Assembly (NCBI GenBank): GCA_020849795.1
Contig: JADZFR010000015.1
Coordinates: 48,664-112,663 of the forward strand
DNA: 64,000 bases
Source of the DNA: Planctomycetota bacterium
GTDB taxonomy: Bacteria > Planctomycetota > UBA8742 > UBA2392
Direction of reading: 5' to 3'
Shown here: one piece after another, positions 53,943 through 62,752 of the stretch
How the letters are laid out: each line of letters begins with the position of its first letter
How positions within the stretch are numbered: the stretch's first letter is position 1
The notes under the pieces: model-generated
Seen by the model: the letters and a program-made list of their open reading frames with translations, nothing else
Told to the model about the DNA's origin: nothing
Database searches by the model: none
Position numbers and translations under genes: made by a program

Positions 53943-56900
53943 ATGCTGCGGAGACTTACGTTGAGCGACACGGCACCTGCCAAACCCAGCCGGTTTTTCC
54001 AGCTTGTGACCACGCGGCCCGTGGCGGTGCTTTGTGTTGTTGCCGCCTTTGTCGTGTTCGGCGGCGTGGCCTACGGCAAGCTGAAGACCACGTTGATGCC
54101 GAACCTTGAGTACCCGCAGCTCACCATCCGCACCGGCTATCCCGCGGCGGCCCCCAGCGAGGTCGAAGAAAAGGTCTCGCAGCGCATCGAAGAGCGCCTG
54201 GGCAACGTGCCGGGATTGCTCGACCGATCCAGCATCAGCCGCGCCGAGTCCAGCGACGTGCTGCTGAAATTCGGTTGGGGCACCGACATGCTGGCCGCCA
54301 CAGCCGACGTGCGCGACCGCCTTGACCGCATCGGCTTTGATGATGATGAGGTGCAGCGGCCGCAAATCCTGCGCTATGACCCGGCACAGGACCCGACGAT
54401 GCGCCTGATGCTGTTCTCGACCGACCGCCGCACCGACCTGCTGGAGTTGCGCGCGTTTGCCGAGGACATCCTCAAGCCTGAGCTCAGCAAGATCGATGGC
54501 GTGGCCGCGGTTCGTGTTTCGGGCGGGCAGGAGCGCCAGATTCGCATCAGTCTCAGCGAAGCGCGCCTTAACCAATACGGGCTGACTGCGGCCCAGGTGC
54601 AGGGCCGCATCCGGCAGGCGCGGGTAGACAGCAGCGCTGGTTTGATCGAGCTGGCGGGCCGCGACGTGATTCTGCGCGTGGTCAGCACATACGAATCGCT
54701 GGAAGTGCTGAAAGACCTCGAGGTCGCCACCGGCGACCAGGGGCGAATCACGCTGAACGACCTTGCCACCGAGATCGACTATGTACCGCGTGAGCGCGAG
54801 ACCATCACACGCTTCATCGGTGCCGAGACCGGCTATGAAGCGCGTGAAGGCGTGCTGCTGGAAGTGTTGAAAGAAGGTGACGCGAACATCGTTGAGACTG
54901 CCAAGCGGGTGTGGATCGCGCTGTATGGCGCCACCAAGTACAAAGAAATCCGCGACAAGCGCGGCGAAGTCGATGCCGACGAAGCCAAGGGCGGCACGAC
55001 GCAAGTCCAGCAGGGCGGAAGTCGCGGCGGTTTCCGGGGCGGGCGACGTGGTGGCGGCTTCGGCGGCGGAGGCGGGTCGTTTTTCAGTGGCCAGCGTTCA
55101 CTGATCGACCAGTTGCCCGAAGGCTTTGGCCTGCAAGTCATCAGTGACCAGAGCTATTTCATCGAAGACGCCGTGGAGGACGTTACCGCCAGCGCGGTGC
55201 TGGGTGCGTTCCTGGCGGTGATGGTGCTGTTCCTGTTCCTGCGTTCGGTCAAGGCAACGGTGCTGATCGCGGCGGCCATTCCGCTGAGCATCGTGACGAC
55301 GTTTATCCCGATGCAAATGACCGACGTCTCGATGAACCTGATGTCGCTGGGCGGGCTCGCGCTGGGCATTGGCATGCTGGTCGACAACAGCGTTGTGGTG
55401 ATCGAGAGCATCGCCCGCTGCCGCGAAGAGGGCGACCACCCGTTGCAGGCAGCGGTGCGCGGGATCAGTGAAGTCGGCGGCGCAATCCTGGCAAGCACGA
55501 TGACGACGGTCGCGGTGTTCTTGCCGATCATCTTTGTCGAGGGCGTAGCCGGTCAGATCTTCCGTGACCTGAGCTTGACCGTCGTGTTCAGCCTGCTGGC
55601 GTCGCTGATTGTCGCGCAGTTCGTTGTGCCGGCGATGTTCGGGCTGAGTTTCGGCGCAATCGGCAAAGGCGGAGCATTTGCCACGTCGCGCAAGCTGTAC
55701 GGCTACCCGCTGCGAACCGGCGAATCCAAAGGGCTGCGGCGCGGCCTGAAAATCTGCCTGCGCCTGTTCTACATCGGCTCAGTGATTCTGATGATCGCCG
55801 TGCCCGTGGGCATCCTGATCGCCTGGTTTGGACCGGCGGGCAAAGAGTTTATGAGCGCGGGCGCGGAGCGCACACCCGAGCAGACGCAGGCCTTCGGGGT
55901 CGCGCTGGCCCTGTGGGTCCTGGGGACGATCGGCGGCGTATCGTTGCTGGTGCTGGCGGTCGATGCGATGGTCTGGGTCGCCCGCTACGTCTGGAAGGGC
56001 TTCGCTCTCGTGTTCGGCCTGATGTTCAAGCCCGTTTCGCTGGCCTTTGAAGCGGTCTGGAAGGCGATTGATGCCCTGTACCCCGTGGTGCTGCGTGGCG
56101 CGATTGCGCAGCCGCTGCTCGTTGTAGTGGGCGTGATCGTCGCGGGCGGACTTGCTCTGGGCGTTGGCTCGTCGCTTGAAACCGAGCTGCTGCCCAAGTT
56201 CCAGCAGGACGAGCTTTATTTCGACATCGCCGCGCCCGACGGCACGCAGATCAATGACGCAGATGTCGGCGCAAGCGGCGTCGCCATGGCGGCTTTCAAG
56301 GACGAGTTCTTCCGAGACCAGGTCTCGCGCGCGACGATTGAGGTCGGCGGCGAAGAGCAGGCGGGTGACTCACGCCCCGTCGGCAGCCACCGCGCGCGCA
56401 TGGTCGTCACACTGAAGCACGCCGCCGAAGCCGGCGACGTCCTGCCTGCAATCCAGCAGACGCTGCGCGGCAGCGCAGATGACACGACGCTGTTCCAGGA
56501 AAGCTCCGAGTTCGGGGCGCCCGCGCTGGTCAAGCTCGACACGGGCCTGCAGATCGAGGTGCGCGGTGATGACTACGTCACGCTGGGCGAAGCCGCCGAG
56601 CGCCTTGTGCGCGCACTGCGCGCCATTGAAGTTGATGGCAAACCGTTACTCAAGGATGTGCGCAGCAGCCTGCAGGCGGGACGGCCGCAGGTGCAGCTGT
56701 CCTACGATCGCGCACAATTGCAGCGCTACGGTCTAAGTGCCGACGGCGTCACCAGCGAAGTGCGCAACAAGATCGGCGGCGCGATCAGCACCACGTTCAG
56801 CAGCGGCGGGGAAGCCCTGGATGTGTTTGTCGAGTTGGCCAAGGCTGACAAGAAGACGCTCGAGCAGGTGCGCGACCTTGAGGTTGCACGCGGGGTGCGC

Positions 56901-57815
56901 CTTCGCAACGTGCTGGTCAACGACGGCGCGGACCTGCGTGTCACCGAAGGCCCGAGCGAAATCCGGCGTGTCGGCAACCAGCGTGCCGTGGTGGTGTTTG
57001 CCGAGCCGAACGGGGTCGCGCTTTCCCGCGCTGCGGGCGTGGTGCGTGACATGCTGGAAGGCGGCGGCGTCGACACCGGCAGCGCGCAGGTGGCGTTTGC
57101 GGGCCAGGTCGAAGAAATGGAAAGCAGCATTCTCGGGTTGATCCTCGCACTCTTGCTGGCGGTGTTTCTGGTGTACGTCGTGATGGCCGTGCAGTTCGAG
57201 AGCCTGATCGACCCCCTGGTGATCATGTTCTCGGTGCCTTTTGCTGCTGCAGGCGTTGTGCTTGCCCTGGGCCTGTTCGGCCTGCCGGTCAGCGTGATGG
57301 TGCTGCTGGGCTGCATCGTGCTTGCGGGCATTGTCGTGAACAACGCGATCGTGCTGGTCAACTACGCAAACCAGCTTCGGGCGCGCGGCCAGGGCGCGAA
57401 AGAGGCTGCCACCAACGCGGCGCGCATTCGGTTGCGCCCGATTGCGATTACCACACTGACCACACTGCTGGGCCTGGTGCCGATGACAGGCTGGCTTGAC
57501 CCCTTCATGCCCGCCGCACAGGCCGTGGCGGGCGTCGTCGATGGTGCCGTGGTCGCCGTTGTGGAAGGCGTCGGCCGCTCGGTGACTGCGCCGGCCGATT
57601 GGGCGCTGGTCGGCGGTTGGAAGTTCAGTTTTGTGCGCGGGCTTGAAATGCTGGCCGGCGGCGGCGAAGGCGCCGAGGTGCGCAAGCCGCTGGCGATCAC
57701 GGTCATCGCGGGCCTGGCCAGCAGCACGGTGCTGACGCTGGTCGTGATCCCGACGTTGTGGGCGTGGGTGAACATTCTGCAAGGGCGCATCAAACTGCGG
57801 CGGCAGACGCCGTGA
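53943..57815 (+). CDS. RND-family efflux transporter permease with extra inserts
   Basis: 1290 aa from the ATG at 53943, versus the usual 1020-1050. A TTG at 53961 has a better ribosome-binding site (GGAG, seven-base spacer) and may be the real start. Core features: TM1, then P-N-L-E-Y-P-Q-L-T-I-R-T-x-Y-P-G/A-A, TM4 motif G-M-L-V-D-N-S-V-V-V-I-E-S, and the C-terminal half repeat with G-I-V-V-N-N-A-I-V-L-V. Three additions stand out: an Arg/Gly-rich stretch at about residues 354-382, about 100 residues with two extra membrane segments before the second half (about 600-700), and about 55 residues near 1190-1246. No adaptor or outer-membrane channel gene is adjacent. Substrate unknown. Confidence 0.9.
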   Translation: MLRRLTLSDTAPAKPSRFFQLVTTRPVAVLCVVAAFVVFGGVAYGKLKTTLMPNLEYPQLTIRTGYPAAAPSEVEEKVSQRIEERLGNVPGLLDRSSISRAESSDVLLKFGWGTDMLAATADVRDRLDRIGFDDDEVQRPQILRYDPAQDPTMRLMLFSTDRRTDLLELRAFAEDILKPELSKIDGVAAVRVSGGQERQIRISLSEARLNQYGLTAAQVQGRIRQARVDSSAGLIELAGRDVILRVVSTYESLEVLKDLEVATGDQGRITLNDLATEIDYVPRERETITRFIGAETGYEAREGVLLEVLKEGDANIVETAKRVWIALYGATKYKEIRDKRGEVDADEAKGGTTQVQQGGSRGGFRGGRRGGGFGGGGGSFFSGQRSLIDQLPEGFGLQVISDQSYFIEDAVEDVTASAVLGAFLAVMVLFLFLRSVKATVLIAAAIPLSIVTTFIPMQMTDVSMNLMSLGGLALGIGMLVDNSVVVIESIARCREEGDHPLQAAVRGISEVGGAILASTMTTVAVFLPIIFVEGVAGQIFRDLSLTVVFSLLASLIVAQFVVPAMFGLSFGAIGKGGAFATSRKLYGYPLRTGESKGLRRGLKICLRLFYIGSVILMIAVPVGILIAWFGPAGKEFMSAGAERTPEQTQAFGVALALWVLGTIGGVSLLVLAVDAMVWVARYVWKGFALVFGLMFKPVSLAFEAVWKAIDALYPVVLRGAIAQPLLVVVGVIVAGGLALGVGSSLETELLPKFQQDELYFDIAAPDGTQINDADVGASGVAMAAFKDEFFRDQVSRATIEVGGEEQAGDSRPVGSHRARMVVTLKHAAEAGDVLPAIQQTLRGSADDTTLFQESSEFGAPALVKLDTGLQIEVRGDDYVTLGEAAERLVRALRAIEVDGKPLLKDVRSSLQAGRPQVQLSYDRAQLQRYGLSADGVTSEVRNKIGGAISTTFSSGGEALDVFVELAKADKKTLEQVRDLEVARGVRLRNVLVNDGADLRVTEGPSEIRRVGNQRAVVVFAEPNGVALSRAAGVVRDMLEGGGVDTGSAQVAFAGQVEEMESSILGLILALLLAVFLVYVVMAVQFESLIDPLVIMFSVPFAAAGVVLALGLFGLPVSVMVLLGCIVLAGIVVNNAIVLVNYANQLRARGQGAKEAATNAARIRLRPIAITTLTTLLGLVPMTGWLDPFMPAAQAVAGVVDGAVVAVVEGVGRSVTAPADWALVGGWKFSFVRGLEMLAGGGEGAEVRKPLAITVIAGLASSTVLTLVVIPTLWAWVNILQGRIKLRRQTP

Positions 57816-58312
57816 GAGACCGCGACGTGGAAGAATCGTCGTCAGATCCCGAGCGCCTGGCCGAGCGCTACCTGGCGGCTGTCGAGGCCTTTGTCGATGC
57901 GATGCGTCGCGTGCCAGGCGAGCGCATGGACTGGCGCCAGAGCGACGAAACATGGTCGGCCCGCGACGTCGCATTTCATGTGGCCGACATTGACCAGATG
58001 CTCGGCCTGCGACTGCGCCGCATCCTGGGCGAAGACAACCCTGAACTTGCCGGCGTAAACACCCGTGCCAGCGTGCAGCTGTACCGGCGCGCGCACCTGG
58101 ACATCGGCCTGGCCATCGACGCGATTTCCGCGACGGGGGCCCTGAACACCGCGCTTATTGAGTCTTTGACGCCCGAGACCATGGCGCGCAAGGGTCGGCA
58201 CAGCAATGGCCACGACATGACAGCCGCGGACCTTGCCGTGTTCATGGCCATGCACATCGAAGCCCACGTGCGCCAGATCGGGCGTATCGTGGGCTCGACG
58301 AAGTCAAAGTGA
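57812..58312 (+). CDS. DinB-superfamily protein
   Basis: 166 aa from a GTG at 57812 that overlaps the RND gene stop as GTGA; the longer frame from 57758 lies inside that gene. A four-helix-bundle pattern with W-R-Q-S-D-E-T-W-S-A-R-D-V-A-F-H-V-A-D-I-D near residues 41-61 and the C-terminal H-I-E-A-H-V-R-Q-I-G-R-I, where the family's metal-binding His usually lie. DinB-like proteins include thiol-dependent transferases; the activity here is unknown. Coupling to an efflux pump suggests a detoxification role, by inference. Confidence 0.72.
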   Translation: MRDRDVEESSSDPERLAERYLAAVEAFVDAMRRVPGERMDWRQSDETWSARDVAFHVADIDQMLGLRLRRILGEDNPELAGVNTRASVQLYRRAHLDIGLAIDAISATGALNTALIESLTPETMARKGRHSNGHDMTAADLAVFMAMHIEAHVRQIGRIVGSTKSK

Positions 58313-58320
58313 GTTCATGT

Positions 58321-58764
58321 CTACCGGAAGCCGCCTGAAGCGCCGAGGACCACAAACAGCACAACGTAAAACACCAGGATCACCGCAACAAAGATCATGT
58401 TGATCATGCCGAGGTAGTACCCGGCCTTGGTCATGCCTTCGCCTGCGGGGTCCATGATACCGGCGCGCATTTCAGCCAGGTCGGTCTTGGCCATGAAGAA
58501 TGCGATGACGCCGAAGATCGCGCACACCGCCCACGCACAGATGCCGAACGCCAGCAGCATGCCGCCGCGGTGCGGCTTGGCGTACGATCGATACGCCCCC
58601 TGCTGCGGGTACTGGCCCTGCATGCCGTAGGGCTGTTGCGGGTGCTGCTGTGGATAGGCGCCCGGCTGTGGATGGCCGCGTTGCGGCTGCGCGCCGTATT
58701 GGCCTTGCTGTGGGTTTGGCCGGTACTGCGGGTTTCCGCCCGGCTGGTAGTTTCCGCCGCTCAT
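58321..58764 (-). CDS. DUF4190-like membrane protein with Pro/Gln/Gly-rich N-terminal tail
   Basis: 147 aa from the ATG at 58764 (GGGAG five bases upstream). Residues 1-65 are a disordered tail made of P, Q, G, Y and N, starting M-S-G-G-N-Y-Q-P-G-G. Two membrane helices follow (about 68-93 and 118-142), the first ending near A-F-F-M-A-K-T-D-L, an arrangement like DUF4190. Last gene of the minus-strand run that starts with atpD. Its tail is clearly related to that of the RDD protein upstream. Function unknown. Confidence 0.75.
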   Translation of the reverse strand: MSGGNYQPGGNPQYRPNPQQGQYGAQPQRGHPQPGAYPQQHPQQPYGMQGQYPQQGAYRSYAKPHRGGMLLAFGICAWAVCAIFGVIAFFMAKTDLAEMRAGIMDPAGEGMTKAGYYLGMINMIFVAVILVFYVVLFVVLGASGGFR

Positions 58765-58846
58765 ATTCTCTCCCTCAATTCCGACTCTAAGCATACGCTA
58801 TGGAAACGGCGCGCGCGCGTACAATTTGTGCCCAGTTTGAGAACGC

Positions 58847-59530
58847 TTAAGTCTGCGGCTGCTGCGGGTTCACGAACTCTTTTCGCACGACATAGGTGCC
58901 GGCAATCAGGTCGTGCAGGCCGCGTTTCTGCGCATGGAACCCCGCCATCAGGTAACCGATGGCGCACAGGCAGCCCGACAGAATTGCGGCAAAGTACCGA
59001 CCGATCGAACGCCCGGCACCCAGGTGCATGCCGTTGTCGTCGACGACCCGCAGGCCCAGCGCAAGCTTGCCCAGGGTGCCGCCCTTGGCGCTGGTCATCC
59101 AGGTCCAGTACACAAGGCCGATCCCGAACTGGACCAGCGATGCAATGCTCTCTGCCGGTTGTGCCGTGGCACTGCGGCTGGGGTCAGCGTTAAAGATGAG
59201 CTCAATCGGCACACCGAAGGCGCTGTAAATCGCGGCCTCAATGGCCAAGCTGGGCGGGCCGATAATCAGCGCGTCGATGAAGTAGGCCACGAGCCTGATC
59301 CAGAACCCGCCAAAGGCCTCGGTTTGAAGGTAAGCAGGCGGGACATACCCCGTCTGCCATTGGGGCTGTTGCCCGTATGCCTGGCCGTAGGGTTGCGCGT
59401 ACTGGTTGGGACCATAGCCCTGCGCCGGGTAGCTGCCCTGCGGGGGATACGCGCCCTGCGGCGGTTGTCCCGGCTGTTGCTGCCCACCCGGGTAGCGCCC
59501 TGGCTGCTGGTAGAAATTCCCGCCGCTCAT
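58847..59530 (-). CDS. RDD-family membrane protein with Pro/Gln/Gly-rich N-terminal tail
   Basis: 227 aa. Tail of about 65 residues (M-S-G-G-N-F-Y-Q-Q-P-G-R-Y-P-G-G...), then the RDD domain: G-F-W-I-R-L-V-A-Y-F-I-D-A-L-I-I (R and D of the name), T-L-G-K-L-A-L-G-L-R-V-V-D, and K-R-G-L-H-D-L-I-A-G-T-Y-V-V, with three to four membrane helices. RDD proteins have been linked to transport or stress tolerance, mostly without proof. It is 59 bases after atpC. Second-to-last gene of the atpD run. Confidence 0.88.
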   Translation of the reverse strand: MSGGNFYQQPGRYPGGQQQPGQPPQGAYPPQGSYPAQGYGPNQYAQPYGQAYGQQPQWQTGYVPPAYLQTEAFGGFWIRLVAYFIDALIIGPPSLAIEAAIYSAFGVPIELIFNADPSRSATAQPAESIASLVQFGIGLVYWTWMTSAKGGTLGKLALGLRVVDDNGMHLGAGRSIGRYFAAILSGCLCAIGYLMAGFHAQKRGLHDLIAGTYVVRKEFVNPQQPQT

Positions 59531-59589
59531 GGGTACCTCCGGTCAGGGAAGGCCAAGTGCTGGGGCGGCTGCACCGATACGGCGACCGC

Positions 59590-60009
59590 CTAAACGCCCT
59601 TCAGCAGCTTGTCCGAGGCTTTCAGCCACTCGAGGTCGGCCTGCAGCTTGGCGCGCTCGGCTGGGTCTTTGGTCTCGTCAATCTGTTTGCGAAGCCGCGC
59701 AATGTCTTCAGGGTTGACGCCCTTGAGGTCGGCAATCGCGCGCGCGTCTTCGCTAAGGATGACGATGTGGTTGTTGCTTACCTCAAGATAGCCCTGCTTG
59801 ATGGCAAATCGGTCGGTGACCGCGTTGGCAAGTGTGCCGCGGGTGACGCGAACCTCGCCGATGCCGAGCTTGGTGACCATGGGTGCATGGCCGGGACGAA
59901 TGCCGACTTCGCCATCGTGCGCGCGGGCGGTAATGGCAAGTGCCTGGCCCGAGTAAACGGGCTTTTCCGGGCTGATGATGTCCACGTACAGCGTGTTGTT
60001 GTCGCTCAT
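59590..60009 (-). CDS. atpC: F1 ATP synthase epsilon subunit
   Basis: 139 aa, normal length. N-terminal beta-sandwich L-Y-V-D-I-I-S-P-E-K-P-V-Y-S-G with P-G-H-A-P-M-V-T-x-L and the helical C-terminal domain (A-R-L-R-K-Q-I-D-E-T...). It couples F1 rotation to Fo and can inhibit ATP hydrolysis. Two TM2-domain genes separate it from atpD, where the two subunits are normally adjacent. The spacing to the upstream TM2 gene is only 14 bases, so it is co-transcribed. Confidence 0.94.
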   Translation of the reverse strand: MSDNNTLYVDIISPEKPVYSGQALAITARAHDGEVGIRPGHAPMVTKLGIGEVRVTRGTLANAVTDRFAIKQGYLEVSNNHIVILSEDARAIADLKGVNPEDIARLRKQIDETKDPAERAKLQADLEWLKASDKLLKGV

Positions 60010-60023
60010 GGTGTTCTGGTTTT

Positions 60024-60443
60024 CTAGTTCGGCCGCAGGGGCAGCCCGTTGATATCGGTCTGGTCATTGCCGGTCAGCAGCATGATTCCGTCAATCATCG
60101 GCCAGATGCCGCCGACACCACAGGTCAGCCACGTCACCGCAATCTGCGCAATCGCTGTGCTGGTGTGCCCGGTGTAGAAGCGACCGGCGCCAAACGCGCC
60201 CAGCAGCAACTGCAGTATGCCCGCGACCATCTTCTGCTTCTCGGAGTATGGCAAACCGCTGCGCGGGTCTACGCCGTAAGGCGCCTGCGGATTCACGGCG
60301 CCATACTGTGGCCCGGCGGGGTATGCATTCTGGGGCTGATGGTACTGCTGATAGGCCTGTGGCTGCGCCTGATAGCCCTGCGGCTGCTGCTGGTAGCCTT
60401 GGGGCTGCTGGTTGTAGTCCTGCGGTGGGGGGCTGCCAGACAT
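60024..60443 (-). CDS. TM2-domain membrane protein B with Pro/Gln/Tyr-rich tail
   Basis: 139 aa from the ATG at 60443 (GGAG six bases upstream). The tail of about 55 residues is a repeat of Q-Q-P-Q-G-Y-type units. It is followed by A-P-Y-G-V-D-P-R-S-G-L-P-Y-S-E-K-Q-K and a TM2 domain: two helices with G-A-G-R-F-Y-T-G-H between them and D-G-I-M-L-L after the second. It ends N-G-L-P-L-R-P-N, identical to the end of protein A next to it, so the two are paralogues. Lies between atpD and atpC. Confidence 0.85.
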   Translation of the reverse strand: MSGSPPPQDYNQQPQGYQQQPQGYQAQPQAYQQYHQPQNAYPAGPQYGAVNPQAPYGVDPRSGLPYSEKQKMVAGILQLLLGAFGAGRFYTGHTSTAIAQIAVTWLTCGVGGIWPMIDGIMLLTGNDQTDINGLPLRPN

Positions 60444-60491
60444 CGGAAACTCCATGGTATGCACAGCGCAACTAGGCAAGCCGCCTTGTGG

Positions 60492-60818
60492 CTAGTTCGG
60501 GCGAAGCGGCAGGCCGTTAGCGTCGGTAGCATCTTCCGACACCATGATCATAATGCCATCGATAATTGACCAGATGCTGCCGACACAGAAGAAGCTCAAG
60601 ATCAACTGGGCCACGCCTGTGCCGGTGTGCCCGGCATAGATGCGGCCGATGCCGCCCAGTCCAATCACCAGCGGCAGCAGTTGCAGCAAGCCGACGATCA
60701 TCTTCTGCTTGTCCGAGTACGGCCGACCCGTGCGCGGGTCAACGCCGTAGGGTGCGCCCGGCTGTCCGCCCTGGGGCTGCTGCGGGGGGTACCCTTGCTG
60801 CGGTGGGCTGCCTGCCAT
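60492..60818 (-). CDS. TM2-domain membrane protein A with short Pro/Gln-rich tail
   Basis: 108 aa, AGGAG five bases before the ATG. Tail of about 24 residues (M-A-G-S-P-P-Q-Q-G-Y...), then P-Y-G-V-D-P-R-T-G-R-P-Y-S-D-K-Q-K and the two helices of a TM2 domain with G-I-G-R-I-Y-A-G-H in the turn; the end is N-G-L-P-L-R-P-N. TM2 proteins often sit in bacterial envelopes with unknown roles. It starts 25 bases after atpD. Confidence 0.85.
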   Translation of the reverse strand: MAGSPPQQGYPPQQPQGGQPGAPYGVDPRTGRPYSDKQKMIVGLLQLLPLVIGLGGIGRIYAGHTGTGVAQLILSFFCVGSIWSIIDGIMIMVSEDATDANGLPLRPN

Positions 60819-60843
60819 GCTGGCTCCTTGTTTACTCGCTACC

Positions 60844-62304
<1,461 letters not shown>

Positions 62305-62339
62305 TTAGACGCAAATGTTCCCCCCCGCAGGGGTGCGCG

Positions 62340-62367
62340 ATACTAACCACGACAATCGCTTAGTAAA
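62340..62367 (-). promoter_or_regulatory. Candidate promoter of the atpD transcript
   Basis: Minus strand TTTACT (62367-62362) and TAGTAT (62345-62340) with 16 bases between; each matches four of six consensus positions. It lies about 70 bases before the atpD ATG in the divergent region. Weak evidence. Confidence 0.25.
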
Positions 62368-62430
62368 GCGGGCAAATTCGCCCCAAAACCGGGCGTTGAG
62401 TGACGACGTGACAGCGCTACCATATCGGCC

Positions 62431-62742
62431 ATGACCATCGGTTTTCCGGCCTTCCACGAAGAGATGTGGCGCCCGCGCTGGCCCATTGATGCAAACCGCG
62501 TTCTGGCGGCTTCGCAGCAGCTTGGCTGGTCATTCTTTGTCGAGCATTACGGCCCGGTCGGCTTTCGCTGGAAGCTGGGCACGGGCCTGAGTTTCTGGTC
62601 ATGGGGCGAGTCCGTGATCGTCGAGCCCCAGCCCGACAACACCGTGCGCGTGCACAGCAGTTGCGCGCTTGTTACGCAGTTTCTCGACTTCGGGCGCAAC
62701 CGCCGCAACGTCGAGCGACTGGCCGAGACACTGGGCGTTTGA
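62431..62742 (+). CDS. Small protein of unknown function
   Basis: 103 aa, divergent from atpD and convergent with rarA (10-base gap). The composition is soluble and Trp-rich (W-R-P-R-W-P, L-G-W-S-F-F-V-E-H-Y, G-L-S-F-W-S-W-G-E). It reads like a compact alpha/beta domain with several strands; no signal peptide or membrane helix. I do not recognise a family. Coding likelihood rests on its position between two genes, normal composition and lack of a competing frame. Confidence 0.6.
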   Translation: MTIGFPAFHEEMWRPRWPIDANRVLAASQQLGWSFFVEHYGPVGFRWKLGTGLSFWSWGESVIVEPQPDNTVRVHSSCALVTQFLDFGRNRRNVERLAETLGV

Positions 62743-62752
62743 CTTGAGGCGA

